Shown: positions 1-7,805, numbered from the stretch's first letter. The stretch is DNA of 14,511 bases from Planctomycetales bacterium (GCA_024645305.1 JAHEFU010000053.1:1-14511), one strand, 5' to 3'. The notes: generated by a model not told the origin, from the letters alone. Numbers and translations: made by a program.

Positions 1-2
1 CC

Positions 3-2324
3 ACGAACACGATCCAGACCTACATCCGCGGCGGAGAGCCGGCCGAGACCATCCAGGACTATATATTCCAGCAGCCGGTGTACCGGGTGCAGGACTACAT
101 CTTCCACAACAAGGGTGGGGTCAGCTTCGACAGCCCGGATGGCAACTGGGGACTGACCGAGGAAACATACAGTGCCGGGGCCAGTCTGGCGGATTATGAC
201 AACGACGGTGATCCGGACCTGGTCATCAACTACACCTTCGACCCGGTCGGGGTGTTCCGCAATGACATCTCGCAGGCGGAGCGCCTGACCATCGACCTGG
301 TGCAGGAGGGCAGCAACCCGCAGGCCGTGGGCGCGCGCGTCTGGGCCTACGTCGGTGACCAGGTGATGTCCCGTGATGCCATCATCAGCCGCGGCTTCGC
401 CACGGGTGACAGCACACGGCTGCACTTCGGGCTGGGCAATGCCGGCCGGATTGACAGGTTGGAGATCCGCTGGCCGGACAACATGCTGCAGGTAATCGAG
501 GACGGTCTGGATGCCGGAATGCACTACACGGTGTACCGTGCCTCCAATCTGACGCAATGGCAGCCGGAGACCGTTGAGCCCTATTTCAATACCGAGGAAA
601 TCGCCTGGGAGCAGGTCGAGGTGAACACCGCGACCCGCGAGTTCGAGGTGGAGCCGCTGCTGCCCTTCCAGCAGAGCACGCTCGGCACTGGTCTGGCCCT
701 GGCGGATGCGGATGGCGATGGCCTGCTGGAGCTGATCCTCGGCGGCGCGGCCGGGCAGGATGGCAGCTGGCTCGAGCGTGCTGCGGACGGCAAGTGGAAT
801 GAGATCGACAGCGGGGTGTCCGACTTCGTGGACAGTGCCGCGGAGGTCACCGGGATCTGCATGTTCGACGCGGATGCCGACGGCCGGCGCGACCTGCTGA
901 TGTGTACCGGCGGCATCGAGGGCAATGAACTGGACGGCAGCTTCCGCAACTACCTGCTGCTGAACCTCGAAAGCGGCTGGCGACCCAAGCGCCTGCCGAC
1001 TGACAACAAGAGTGCCGGCAAGGCTCTGGCCGCGGATTTCGACCGGGATGGCGACATGGACCTGTTCATCGCCGGGCATGTGCGGCCCTTCCAGTACGGC
1101 CGGACGGAGCGCAATTACCTGCTTGTCAACGACGGCAGCGGGAATTTCAGTGACGCCACGGACCAGCTGGCCCAGGGCCTGACCAGCCGCAGCCAGGTGG
1201 CCGATGCCCTGTTCCATGACATGGATGGCGACGGCTGGCAGGATCTCGTGCTGGCCCGGCACTGGGGGCCGGTTGAGATCTGGCTGAACATCGATGGCAA
1301 CTTCCTGTATTCCGAGGACATCACCGAACGCGGCTGGTGGCGCGGCCTGGCCATCGGGGAATTCAACGGCGACGGCCAGCCTGACGTGATCGCCTGCAAT
1401 GCGGGACTGAACACGAAGTACCATCCGAGCATGGATAAACCGCAGACCACGTTCTGCAACGATTTTGATGACAATGGCACACGGGATATCGTGGAGGCCA
1501 CCTACAACTCGGACGGAACCTACCTGCCGGGACGCGGACGCTCCTGCAGCGGCTATGCGATCCGCACGATCCCGCGGCGCTTCCCGACCTGGACGGACTT
1601 CTCCAACGCCAGCCTGAACGATGTCTACGGCGAACGCCTCGATGATGCGGAGACCTTCTACTGCGACACCGTGGAAAGCGTGATCTGCCTCAGTGAGGGT
1701 GACGGCTGGCGGGCACAGGCCCTGCCGGGTATGGCCCAGTGGACAGCGGCCTTCAGCGCTGCGACTGCAGATTATGACAACGACGGCAACCTCGATGCCT
1801 TCATCACGGGTAACTTCACCCAGACCCAGCCCGAAACGGGCCAGTGGGACAGCGGTTACGGCTGCCTGCTGATGGGCAACGGCGACGGCAGCTTCCGCGA
1901 GATCAGCGTACCCCTGTGCGGGGTGCGGATCCACCAGGACATGCGGGGCAGTGCCGCGGCCGACCTGGACCTGGATGGCAATGCGGACCTGGTGGTGGCA
2001 GTGAGTAACGGCCATCCGCGGATAGTGATGGGCAGCGGAGCACTCAGCAGCGGCAGCGGACTGAACGTGAAACTCAGTGGAGCTGCGGGCAATCCTGACG
2101 GACTGGGTGCTGAACTGGAGCTGTACCTTGAGGATGGCACAATGCTCCAGCGCAGCGTCGGAGGCAGCGCGAGTTACTTCGCAAGCTGCAGCACGGCAGT
2201 GCACTTCGGCATTCCGCAGGGGCATGTGGCGTCAAGCCTGACTGTCAACTGGGCGAATGGCAGCAGTTCCGAAGTCGGAATCGGTGAGGGAGAAACAATG
2301 GTGGAGGTGCAGCAGGCCAATTAA
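3..2324 (+). CDS. VCBS/FG-GAP repeat protein with two UnbV/ASPIC domains (CRTAC1-like), 5' partial
   Basis: The reading frame is open from the first complete codon (nt 3), so the gene starts upstream and only its C-terminal 773 residues are visible; the in-frame GTG at 78 is unlikely to be the true start. At least nine acidic calcium-loop motifs of the DxDxDGxxDL type are present, for example DYDNDGDPDL, DFDRDGDMDL, DMDGDGWQDL and DYDNDGNLDA, the signature of VCBS/FG-GAP beta-propeller blades. An UnbV/ASPIC domain lies at about residues 95-168 (VGARVWAY, HFGLG, LEIRWPD) and a second, more diverged one at about 687-773 (LGAELELYL, VHFGIP, LTVNWANG). UnbV normally closes a CRTAC1-like protein, so this looks like two modules in tandem. 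Several Cys residues in the second half suit an exported protein with disulfides. Such proteins are generally extracytoplasmic, with adhesion-like or unknown roles. A partial paralog follows at 2598. No terminator is visible after the TAA. Confidence 0.9.
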   Translation, partial: TNTIQTYIRGGEPAETIQDYIFQQPVYRVQDYIFHNKGGVSFDSPDGNWGLTEETYSAGASLADYDNDGDPDLVINYTFDPVGVFRNDISQAERLTIDLVQEGSNPQAVGARVWAYVGDQVMSRDAIISRGFATGDSTRLHFGLGNAGRIDRLEIRWPDNMLQVIEDGLDAGMHYTVYRASNLTQWQPETVEPYFNTEEIAWEQVEVNTATREFEVEPLLPFQQSTLGTGLALADADGDGLLELILGGAAGQDGSWLERAADGKWNEIDSGVSDFVDSAAEVTGICMFDADADGRRDLLMCTGGIEGNELDGSFRNYLLLNLESGWRPKRLPTDNKSAGKALAADFDRDGDMDLFIAGHVRPFQYGRTERNYLLVNDGSGNFSDATDQLAQGLTSRSQVADALFHDMDGDGWQDLVLARHWGPVEIWLNIDGNFLYSEDITERGWWRGLAIGEFNGDGQPDVIACNAGLNTKYHPSMDKPQTTFCNDFDDNGTRDIVEATYNSDGTYLPGRGRSCSGYAIRTIPRRFPTWTDFSNASLNDVYGERLDDAETFYCDTVESVICLSEGDGWRAQALPGMAQWTAAFSAATADYDNDGNLDAFITGNFTQTQPETGQWDSGYGCLLMGNGDGSFREISVPLCGVRIHQDMRGSAAADLDLDGNADLVVAVSNGHPRIVMGSGALSSGSGLNVKLSGAAGNPDGLGAELELYLEDGTMLQRSVGGSASYFASCSTAVHFGIPQGHVASSLTVNWANGSSSEVGIGEGETMVEVQQAN

Positions 2325-2597
2325 CACCTGAATTGTTTGCTGGACCGCTGTCCCTCAGGGGGCCGCGGAGACGGGCCGTCAAGCACGGCAATTCATTAAG
2401 ACTGGAGTTTGGCAATGGACACGCAATCCAATTCCCATGCCAGGCTGTATTGCACCATACATTCAGCTGATAGTGCAGGAGGAGTTCCATACTCCTCACA
2501 TGCCGGCGTGGATTACAGGTCAGATATCACCTGTTACTTAATTGATAAGTTCTGCAGACTTGTGGAACCACTGTTACTTATCGTCAGGCCAACATGG
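2325..2597. other. Spacer between the two VCBS genes, with short repeats
   Basis: This 273-bp gap holds no convincing gene. The frame of the downstream lipoprotein stays open back to 2409, but that translation has no family resemblance and lies before a clear signal peptide, so I treat it as untranslated. Visible structure: a perfect 7-bp inverted repeat GAGGAGT-TCCAT-ACTCCTC (2479-2497) and the repeat cluster at 2531-2582 described separately. The 2521-2600 part looks AT-richer than its surroundings. I see no T-tract terminator and no convincing -35/-10 pair. Confidence 0.5.
2531..2582. repeat. Direct repeat CTGTTACTTA x2 with nested inverted repeats
   Basis: CTGTTACTTA occurs exactly at 2531-2540 and 2571-2580, a 40-bp period close to four helical turns. 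GATAAGT (2544-2550) is the perfect reverse complement of ACTTATC (2576-2582), and GTGG-AA-CCAC (2562-2571) lies between them. The cluster ends about 16 bp before the lipoprotein ATG at 2598. Paired sites on one helical face upstream of a start codon resemble an operator, but this is inference. The repeats are short and could be chance. Confidence 0.4.
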
Positions 2598-3191
2598 ATG
2601 GCCTCCCGGCTGGAAACTCAGCCAGGATCATCAAGTTACTTTCCACCAGTTTTTGTACTTCTACCCATACTGGTTGTTCCCCTGCTGGGCAGCTGCCAGA
2701 ATCACCCGAGCCCAGAAGACCCGCCAGCGCAGTCGGCATTGCTGAAGCGCAGGGCCCTGCTGGAGCGCGAGAACCCGGCAGGATCGTTTGTCAGGCTGGA
2801 AGCGGACGATTGCGGCATTGAGTTCAGGAATGATGTCTTTGATCCAGTGCTCCAGCAGCAGGAAATCCATCTGCAATCTGGACTCGCCACGGGTGACTTC
2901 GATGATGATGGCGACCTGGACATCTTTCTGCTTGGTCTGCAATCGCCAAACAGGTTCTATCGCAATGATGGCGGGATGCATTTCACAGACATAACGGCAG
3001 AGCTGGGAGAGGGTCTTGACGGAGATGAGAACCTCGGATCTTCAGCCCATTTCGTGGATCTGACGGGAGATGGGCGGCTGGACCTGCTTGTCTGCAACCG
3101 GGTGGCACCCAATCAGTTCTTCAGGCAGGTGAACCGGGCTACACTTCGATACCGAACTCAATGGCGAGCTCGTCATTGCTCGGCTCGCTGA
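2598..3191 (+). pseudogene. Truncated VCBS/UnbV-type lipoprotein (N-terminal remnant)
   Basis: ATG 2598 is chosen because it gives a clean lipoprotein signal: a hydrophobic stretch around residues 15-30, then lipobox L-G-S-C with the lipidated Cys at residue 33. CAGG at 2585-2588 is a weak ribosome-binding site. After a Pro-rich linker, the mature part contains two VCBS calcium loops, DFDDDGDLDI and DLTGDGRLDL, and the typical phrases NRFYRNDGG and NQFF. It resembles the N-terminal third of a CRTAC1-like protein. Homology stops after NQFFRQ (about nt 3130). The last 20 or so residues are read from the opposite strand of the glutaredoxin gene and look non-native. The intact family usually has several hundred residues and a C-terminal UnbV domain, so about 197 residues means a deletion remnant. 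A membrane-anchored product could still be made. A misassembly at the junction is the main alternative. Confidence 0.75.
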
Positions 3192-3405
3192 GGATGTTGC
3201 CGGCATGCAGCACGATCGGGATGCGGCGCTTTGGTCCCAGGCCGGCTTCGATGTTGTACTGGATCACTTCCTCGGCAAGTTCCGGCTTGAACATGATGTT
3301 TCGCTCTTCGAAGGGAATGTCATGTTGCTTGAGGAAATTCTTCGCCCGCACACAGTCGACGCACCAGTCCGCGCTGTATACAATCACCTCGCCTAAGTCA
3401 CTCAT
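3139..3405 (-). CDS. Glutaredoxin-family protein
   Basis: An 88-residue thioredoxin-fold protein with redox motif W-C-V-D-C (Cys15, Cys18) at the end of the first beta strand (VIVYSADWC). The cis-proline expected of the fold is at Ile62-Pro63, followed by Gly69. Length and layout match small glutaredoxin/NrdH-like proteins, which reduce disulfides in the cytoplasm using glutathione or another low-molecular-weight thiol. The exact reductant and targets cannot be read from sequence. Start ATG 3405 is well supported by AGGAGG (3414-3419), 8 nt upstream. It is divergent from the MATE gene, and its 3' end overlaps by 53 bp the tail of the truncated VCBS frame coming from the other side. The protein itself looks intact, which points to the VCBS gene as the damaged partner. 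Confidence 0.88.
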   Translation of the reverse strand: MSDLGEVIVYSADWCVDCVRAKNFLKQHDIPFEERNIMFKPELAEEVIQYNIEAGLGPKRRIPIVLHAGNILSEPSNDELAIEFGIEV

Positions 3406-3430
3406 CCGTGGTTCCTCCTGAAACGCTCTA

Positions 3431-3454
3431 GGCAGTCTGGAAAGTCCGGCTGCC
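3431..3454 (+). other. Imperfect hairpin in the grx-MATE divergent region
   Basis: GGCAG at 3431-3435 pairs with CTGCC at 3450-3454. Inside it CTGGA pairs with TCCGG around an AAG loop, with one bulged T and one G-T wobble. The symmetry is better when read on the plus strand. It lies in the presumed 5' leader of the glutaredoxin mRNA and upstream of the proposed MATE promoter. Function unknown: it could be a protein-binding site or chance. Confidence 0.3.
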
Positions 3455-3460
3455 CGTTAA

Positions 3461-3490
3461 TTGATATTTCGAAAACACTGAGACTATTTT
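3461..3490 (+). promoter_or_regulatory. Candidate promoter for the MATE gene
   Basis: TTGATA (3461-3466, 5 of 6 to the sigma70 -35) and TATTTT (3485-3490, 4 of 6 to the -10) are separated by 18 bp. Transcription would start near 3497, giving about a 21-nt leader to the GTG at 3518. An 8-bp palindrome TTTCGAAA (3467-3474) lies in the spacer. The match is moderate. Confidence 0.4.
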
Positions 3491-3517
3491 GATCCATTGC
3501 TCTGTATTATTAGGGTC

Positions 3518-4957
3518 GTGTCCAAGGTTATTGCTGCGCCCCGCAAACACTCCCTGATCAGCTGGAACTCTCCGGCAGAGCTTGCGCGCACGATCATGAT
3601 CCTGGCGTTGCCGGTGACTGCCACGAATGCCCTCCAGACCCTGATCGGATTCGTGGACACCCGGATGGTCAGTCCGCTGGGGGCGGAAGCCCTGTCCAGT
3701 CTTGCCGTGGGACGGACCAGCATGTGGATGCTCATGAGCGTCTTCATGGGTCTGGGAACCGGCATCACGGCCTATGTAGCCCGGCTGGTGGGCATGGGTG
3801 AAACCGAGAAGGCCCGGCACTATGCCATGGTGGGAATTGCCACCGGTCTGGTCATCGGCTCCGTGCTGATGGCAATTGGTCTGCTGATCGGGGCCAAGCC
3901 CGTGCAGTTCATGGTCACAAGCGAACATGGGGACAGCGCGGCTGCCAGCATTGAACTGACCAGGCGCTATGCCTGGAACTACTTCCAGATCCTGCTGCTG
4001 GGCCTTGGTGGAGTGGGCTTCCAGATGGCCTGCGTGAGCGTATTCAACAGCCTCGGCAAGACAATCTATCCGATGTGGCTGCTGATCGTCACGAACATCG
4101 CGAACTTCGCCGGCAACTGGTTCCTGATTGAGCGTTACCACGTGGCCGGTGCTGCCGGCAGTACGACCCTGACTACCGTCATCGCCGCAGTGGTGGCCTT
4201 CTACATGCTGCGCCAGCAGGGGGATGTTGACAATTCATGGCGCGAAATCAGCAGGCCGCTGATGAAGGCCTGGGAGATGCTCTCCCTGGGCTTTCCCGTC
4301 ATCCTGCAGGTCGGGATGCGGGCACTGGCGATGCTCGCCATCATCAAGATCATCACCCTGCTGCCGGGTAGTGTCGTGGGCCAGAGTGCCCTGCATGTGG
4401 GACTGCAGGCGGAAAGCCTGGCATTCATGCCGGCCTTCGCCTTCAGCATCGCTGCCGCCACGCTTGTCGGGCAGAATATCGGAGCCCGCCAGCTGGATAT
4501 GGCAAGAATCAGCGCCCTGTACTGTGTAGCGGGAAGCCAGGTGATCATGTGGACCATGGGGATCCTGTTCTTCGTGTTCGCGCCACAGTTCATCGTCCTG
4601 TTCATCGGCAAGGCCACCCCCGAAGTGATCGAGCCTGCTGCGAATTTCCTGCGGATCATGGCCTTCTGCCTGCCGGGGCTCGGCGTGGGCATGACGCTGA
4701 ATGGTGCCCTGCGGGGCAGCGGAGACACGGCCATCACCGCCTGGATCGCCTTTACGGCAATGTGGGTTGTGCGCCTGCCCCTGATGGCCTGTCTGGCCTT
4801 TGAGAACCTGTACGGTACGGGCATCGGCTTGGGCTGGGGCCTGAGCGGCCTGTGGTGGGGCATGGCGATCTCTGTCTACGTTGAAGCCAGCCTCGTGTTC
4901 TGGCGTTTCCAGACAGGCAAGTGGAAGACCATCAAGCTGCGCGACGCGGACGCTTAG
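3518..4957 (+). CDS. MATE-family multidrug/metabolite:cation antiporter
   Basis: A polytopic inner-membrane protein of about 479 residues, the normal length for MATE transporters (NorM/DinF type), with twelve hydrophobic segments. TM1 begins at ILALPVTATNALQTLIGF and is followed by the family-typical FVDTRMVSPLGAEALSSL. The start of the second half is also recognisable (LSLGFPVILQVGMRALAML), as expected from two pseudo-symmetric six-helix bundles. MATE proteins export cationic drugs or metabolites using a Na+ or H+ gradient; the substrate cannot be told from sequence. Start choice: neither candidate has a good ribosome-binding site. A TTG at 3497 would coincide with the predicted transcription start, whereas GTG 3518 leaves about a 21-nt leader, so I prefer 3518. 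The gene converges on the DUF1501 gene across 51 bp. It shares no obvious operon. Confidence 0.93.
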   Translation: MSKVIAAPRKHSLISWNSPAELARTIMILALPVTATNALQTLIGFVDTRMVSPLGAEALSSLAVGRTSMWMLMSVFMGLGTGITAYVARLVGMGETEKARHYAMVGIATGLVIGSVLMAIGLLIGAKPVQFMVTSEHGDSAAASIELTRRYAWNYFQILLLGLGGVGFQMACVSVFNSLGKTIYPMWLLIVTNIANFAGNWFLIERYHVAGAAGSTTLTTVIAAVVAFYMLRQQGDVDNSWREISRPLMKAWEMLSLGFPVILQVGMRALAMLAIIKIITLLPGSVVGQSALHVGLQAESLAFMPAFAFSIAAATLVGQNIGARQLDMARISALYCVAGSQVIMWTMGILFFVFAPQFIVLFIGKATPEVIEPAANFLRIMAFCLPGLGVGMTLNGALRGSGDTAITAWIAFTAMWVVRLPLMACLAFENLYGTGIGLGWGLSGLWWGMAISVYVEASLVFWRFQTGKWKTIKLRDADA

Positions 4958-4964
4958 AGTTGGA

Positions 4965-4991
4965 GGTCAGTCCCGCGCAGCTGGATTGACC
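4965..4991. terminator. Possible bidirectional hairpin between convergent MATE and DUF1501 genes
   Basis: GGTCAGTC (4965-4972) can pair with GATTGACC (4984-4991) over eight positions, one of them a G-U wobble, with an 11-nt loop. It sits in the 51-bp gap where two convergent genes end, the expected place for a shared terminator. There is no T-tract on either side, so intrinsic termination would be weak. Confidence 0.3.
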
Positions 4992-5008
4992 AGGAGACAT
5001 GCATCCGG

Positions 5009-6238
5009 TTAACTGAACAGGGGCAGGATCTCGAAGCGCTGGCCCAGCAGTTTCTCACTGTCAGCCTGCATGAAGCGGTCCAGCACAGAGGCGTAGACCC
5101 GGCGGAAATCCAGGTTGTACTTCAGGTCGCCGTCATCGAGGTCCTGCAGGCTGGGGTACTCACCGTGCAGTCCACCCTTGACACTGCCCCCCGCAATGAA
5201 CATCGGGCCGGCCTGGCCGTGGTCCGTACCGCCTGAGCCGTTCTCCTTGACCCGGCGGCCGAATTCCGAGAAGGCCAGCACGGTGACGCGCTGCGCCATG
5301 CCGATCTGCTGCATTTCCTGCATGAAGGCTGACAGTCCACTGGCGAAGTTGCCCAGCAGCTCAGAGTGGCGGTCCTGCTGGTTGGCATGCGTATCGAAGC
5401 CGCCAATGCTTAAGTAGGCCACGCGGGTCAGCGGGGACACGGCGATGAGCTTCGCCAGCTGACGGAAGCCGCTGGAGAACTTGTCAGCCTTGTACTCAAT
5501 CACGTTTTCATACTTCCCGAGCATGCTGTTCAGTTCATGCACGGCATCCAGGGCGCTGTTGGTGGACTGACTGACATGCCCGAAGGGAGTGTTGCCATCC
5601 ATCTGCTGGATGGCGCGCATCGCTGCTTCGGCATCCTGTGTGCCTGCCAGTTCGGAGATGTCATCCAGGCTGGCAATCGTCGGCACGCTGACTTTGCGGG
5701 CGCTCAGTGCGGGATTGGCACTGTTGTCAAGACAGAGGCCGACCACCGGGCTGACCGGGCCGGTGCTGCCGATCAGGTCCAGGTAGTTACCCAGCCAGCC
5801 TGTCTGCGAGGGACCTTCCGGGCTGGCGGTCTGCCAGATCTTCATTGAGCTGAAATGTGAGCGGTTGTGCTCGGGATAGCCGGCGCCGTTCACGATGGCC
5901 AGCTGGCCACTGTCCCACAGGCCCTGGAGGGGTTTGAGGGCGGGATGCAGGGCCAGGTGCCCGGAGATCGGGATCTGCTCCTTCTCGGCAATGCCAATGC
6001 CCGGACGCAGGCGGTAGTAGTCCTTCTCGCTGTAGGGAATCACCGTGTTCAGGCCGTCATTGCCGCCGCTGAGCTGGCAGACGATGAGCACATTGTCACT
6101 GCGGGGTACCACACCGTTCAGGCGGTCGGTCTTCTGGGCGAGGGCCACGCCACGCAACCAGGCGGGGGTCAAGAGTCCCAGGGCCAGCACGCTGCCGCTG
6201 CGGACGAGGAAATCCCTTCTCGAATGATTCTCAGCCAT
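5009..6238 (-). CDS. DUF1501 protein with Tat signal peptide
   Basis: 409 residues, the usual length for DUF1501 (alkaline-phosphatase/sulfatase-like superfamily, function unproven). The N-terminus is a twin-arginine signal: S-R-R-D-F-L-V at residues 6-12, a hydrophobic stretch, and a likely cleavage after VALA near residue 34. Export of a folded, perhaps metal-containing protein is therefore expected. Family landmarks in order: LSGGNDGLNTVIPY near residue 60, NRSHF near 125, GGFDTH, SEFGRRV, and GGTDHGQAGP, whose His/Asp residues resemble metal ligands of the superfamily. GGAG lies 6 nt before ATG 6238, behind a hairpin at 6254-6269. It follows the DUF1800 gene by 154 bp on the same strand; these two families are repeatedly found side by side, suggesting joint function. 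Its substrate is unknown. Confidence 0.92.
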   Translation of the reverse strand: MAENHSRRDFLVRSGSVLALGLLTPAWLRGVALAQKTDRLNGVVPRSDNVLIVCQLSGGNDGLNTVIPYSEKDYYRLRPGIGIAEKEQIPISGHLALHPALKPLQGLWDSGQLAIVNGAGYPEHNRSHFSSMKIWQTASPEGPSQTGWLGNYLDLIGSTGPVSPVVGLCLDNSANPALSARKVSVPTIASLDDISELAGTQDAEAAMRAIQQMDGNTPFGHVSQSTNSALDAVHELNSMLGKYENVIEYKADKFSSGFRQLAKLIAVSPLTRVAYLSIGGFDTHANQQDRHSELLGNFASGLSAFMQEMQQIGMAQRVTVLAFSEFGRRVKENGSGGTDHGQAGPMFIAGGSVKGGLHGEYPSLQDLDDGDLKYNLDFRRVYASVLDRFMQADSEKLLGQRFEILPLFS

Positions 6239-6253
6239 TGCTTCTCCAGGCGA

Positions 6254-6269
6254 TCCGGTGCAAACCGGA
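6254..6269 (-). other. Hairpin in the leader of the DUF1501 gene
   Basis: TCCGGT-GCAA-ACCGGA on the plus strand forms a perfect 6-bp stem with a 4-nt loop; on the transcribed minus strand the loop reads TTGC. It lies just upstream of the GGAG ribosome-binding site of the DUF1501 gene, so in RNA it could affect mRNA stability or translation. It is one of three perfect hairpins in this spacer. Confidence 0.5.
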
Positions 6270-6321
6270 CAACTCCAAAATCATACATTCATTACGGCAT
6301 TGGAAGTGATCCGTTGCCATT

Positions 6322-6340
6322 GCCCGGCTTACGACCGGGC
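6322..6340 (-). other. GC hairpin in the DUF1800-DUF1501 spacer
   Basis: GCCCGG (6322-6327) and CCGGGC (6335-6340) form a perfect 6-bp stem around a 7-nt loop. No T-tract follows on the minus strand, so it does not look like an intrinsic terminator. Confidence 0.45.
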
Positions 6341-6371
6341 TCCGTTGCGCGACTTGCGCCACAGCCCCCTT

Positions 6372-6389
6372 GTCCGGATTGCTCCGGAC
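6372..6389 (-). terminator. Hairpin with GCAA loop just after the DUF1800 stop
   Basis: On the minus strand GTCCGGA-GCAA-TCCGGAC forms a perfect 7-bp stem closed by a GNRA-type tetraloop, starting 3 nt after the DUF1800 TAG. It is followed by AAGGGGG and not by T residues. It may protect the 3' end of the DUF1800 message or attenuate read-through. Classical termination is doubtful. Confidence 0.4.
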
Positions 6390-6392
6390 CTC

Positions 6393-7805
6393 CTAGCAGA
6401 ACTGGAACTCCGGGCTGCCGAAAATCAGCCGGCTGGCCTGGTGCAGCATCTCCTGGCGGTACTGCTCCTCACCGCGGGTGAGGTCCAGCAGTCCCTCCAC
6501 ATGTGTTGCCACGATTTCCTTCTTGGCAGCTGGCAACTGCGCATCAAAGACCTCGCAGAGCCTGTCCACGACCTCCCTCACAGACTCGAAGCGCCGGTTG
6601 CCCACGAGGTAATTCCAGTTGATCGGGCCATTGCGCTTCTGGAACATGGTATCCGCGAACTTGATGCGCTCCAGCATGGTGGCACTGTTCACCCAGGCCG
6701 CCCCGCCGTCCCAGCCCGCCACGGTGGGCGGGTAGAGCAGGAACTGGCCCATGTTCTGCATGCTGCCCATCATCCCGCCGACGGCTCCGCGCAGCAGCTG
6801 GCGCTTCTCCTTCTCGCTATCCTGGAATATGCTCACCAGGTCGAGGACGCCGGGCAGGTCCACACTGCGGCAGATACCGACCACGAAATCCGCCGGCGAC
6901 TTGTACAGCGCGCGCTCGGCCCTGGCGGAGTAGAACTCCTCCGATGTGAACATATGCCGCAGGAGTGCCTTGACGCTGTAGCCGCTGCCTAGGAATACTG
7001 AGGCGATCCTGTCAACGACTGCCTCCTCCGGATTTTCATAGACGAACCAGCTCCACAGTTTCGTGGCGATGTAGCGCGCCGTCACTGGCTGGTCCAGCAG
7101 GATGTCAATCACGTCCTCGCCGCCGAGGTTGCCGCTGACTCCGAGGAATGTCTTGATGCCCTTGTCATGCTGGTTCTCGCGGAAAATGAACTCGGGCTCG
7201 ACCTTGTTGCGCAGCGCAGCCTGGATACGGTTGGGGCGCTGGAAGCTCCAGCCAGTCAAGGCCCGGGCGGCCTCCTGCACATCCTTCTCGGTGTAGTTGC
7301 CGATACCCATCGTGAACAGTTCCATCAGTTCGCGGGCAAAGTTCTCATTGGGTTTGCCGGAGACGTTGACATTGTTGTCAAGGAAGCGCAGCATCGTCGG
7401 GTCCTGGGCCACGGCCAGCAGGAGCGTGCGGAAATCGGAGCTGGCATGCCTGTTCAGCAGGCGGATGTGCTGGACCAGCAGGTAGCCGTTTTGGACCTTC
7501 TCGGCGCTGCAGCCGAAGTGGTCGTGCCAGAACAGGGACAGCTTGGCCTGCAGTGGGCGCTTGGTGACCATCATGCGGTGCAGCCACCAGCCGGAAACGA
7601 TCGGAGCCGGCAGGTTGCCGTTGTTGTTGGTCAGTTCGTAGACATCAATTTCGGGGCCTTCTGCAACCTGCTCATAGTCCAGCAGGTGCTCCAGGGTGGC
7701 ATCAAGGCCCAGCTCGGTGAAGTAGTCGATCCGGCTGATACCGGCGCCGAAGCCGGCCCGCCTGAGCAGGTGCGCTACCTTCTTGCGTTCAGTGTCCAGC
7801 GCCAT
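6393..7805 (-). CDS. DUF1800 family protein
   Basis: 470 residues, typical of DUF1800. Recognisable blocks in order: AHLLRRAGFGA near residue 12; WWLHRMM and LFWHDHFG near residues 75-98; NENFARELMELFTMG near 155; AARALTGW; GGEDVIDILL; ATKLWSWFVYE; ALLRHMFTSEEFYS; and YPPTVAGWDGG near 380. The function is unknown. The invariant HDHF and ARELMELF blocks define the family, which is mostly alpha-helical. No signal peptide is visible, unlike the Tat-exported DUF1501 partner, so localisation is unclear. Start ATG 7805 is supported by AGAGG (7812-7816), 6 nt upstream. It lies 77 bp after the aminotransferase-fold gene and 154 bp before DUF1501, all on the minus strand, so a shared transcript is plausible. 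Confidence 0.93.
   Translation of the reverse strand: MALDTERKKVAHLLRRAGFGAGISRIDYFTELGLDATLEHLLDYEQVAEGPEIDVYELTNNNGNLPAPIVSGWWLHRMMVTKRPLQAKLSLFWHDHFGCSAEKVQNGYLLVQHIRLLNRHASSDFRTLLLAVAQDPTMLRFLDNNVNVSGKPNENFARELMELFTMGIGNYTEKDVQEAARALTGWSFQRPNRIQAALRNKVEPEFIFRENQHDKGIKTFLGVSGNLGGEDVIDILLDQPVTARYIATKLWSWFVYENPEEAVVDRIASVFLGSGYSVKALLRHMFTSEEFYSARAERALYKSPADFVVGICRSVDLPGVLDLVSIFQDSEKEKRQLLRGAVGGMMGSMQNMGQFLLYPPTVAGWDGGAAWVNSATMLERIKFADTMFQKRNGPINWNYLVGNRRFESVREVVDRLCEVFDAQLPAAKKEIVATHVEGLLDLTRGEEQYRQEMLHQASRLIFGSPEFQFC

Noticed and set aside
2351..2380. Terminator after the large VCBS/UnbV gene
   Set aside because: The GC-rich run gives only very short stems with no T-tract after it.
2409..2597. 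N-terminal extension of the truncated lipoprotein
   Set aside because: The extension has no family similarity and would bury the signal peptide; ATG 2598 gives a normal lipobox position.
3428..4141. A 237-residue His/Gly-rich minus-strand frame opposite the MATE gene
   Set aside because: The plus strand encodes an unmistakable MATE protein; the composition of the opposite frame is a by-product of its codons, and there is no recognisable motif or ribosome-binding site.
6258..6992. A 244-residue plus-strand frame crossing the DUF1800-DUF1501 spacer
   Set aside because: Mostly antisense to DUF1800, with no family features; the spacer part is better explained by hairpins.
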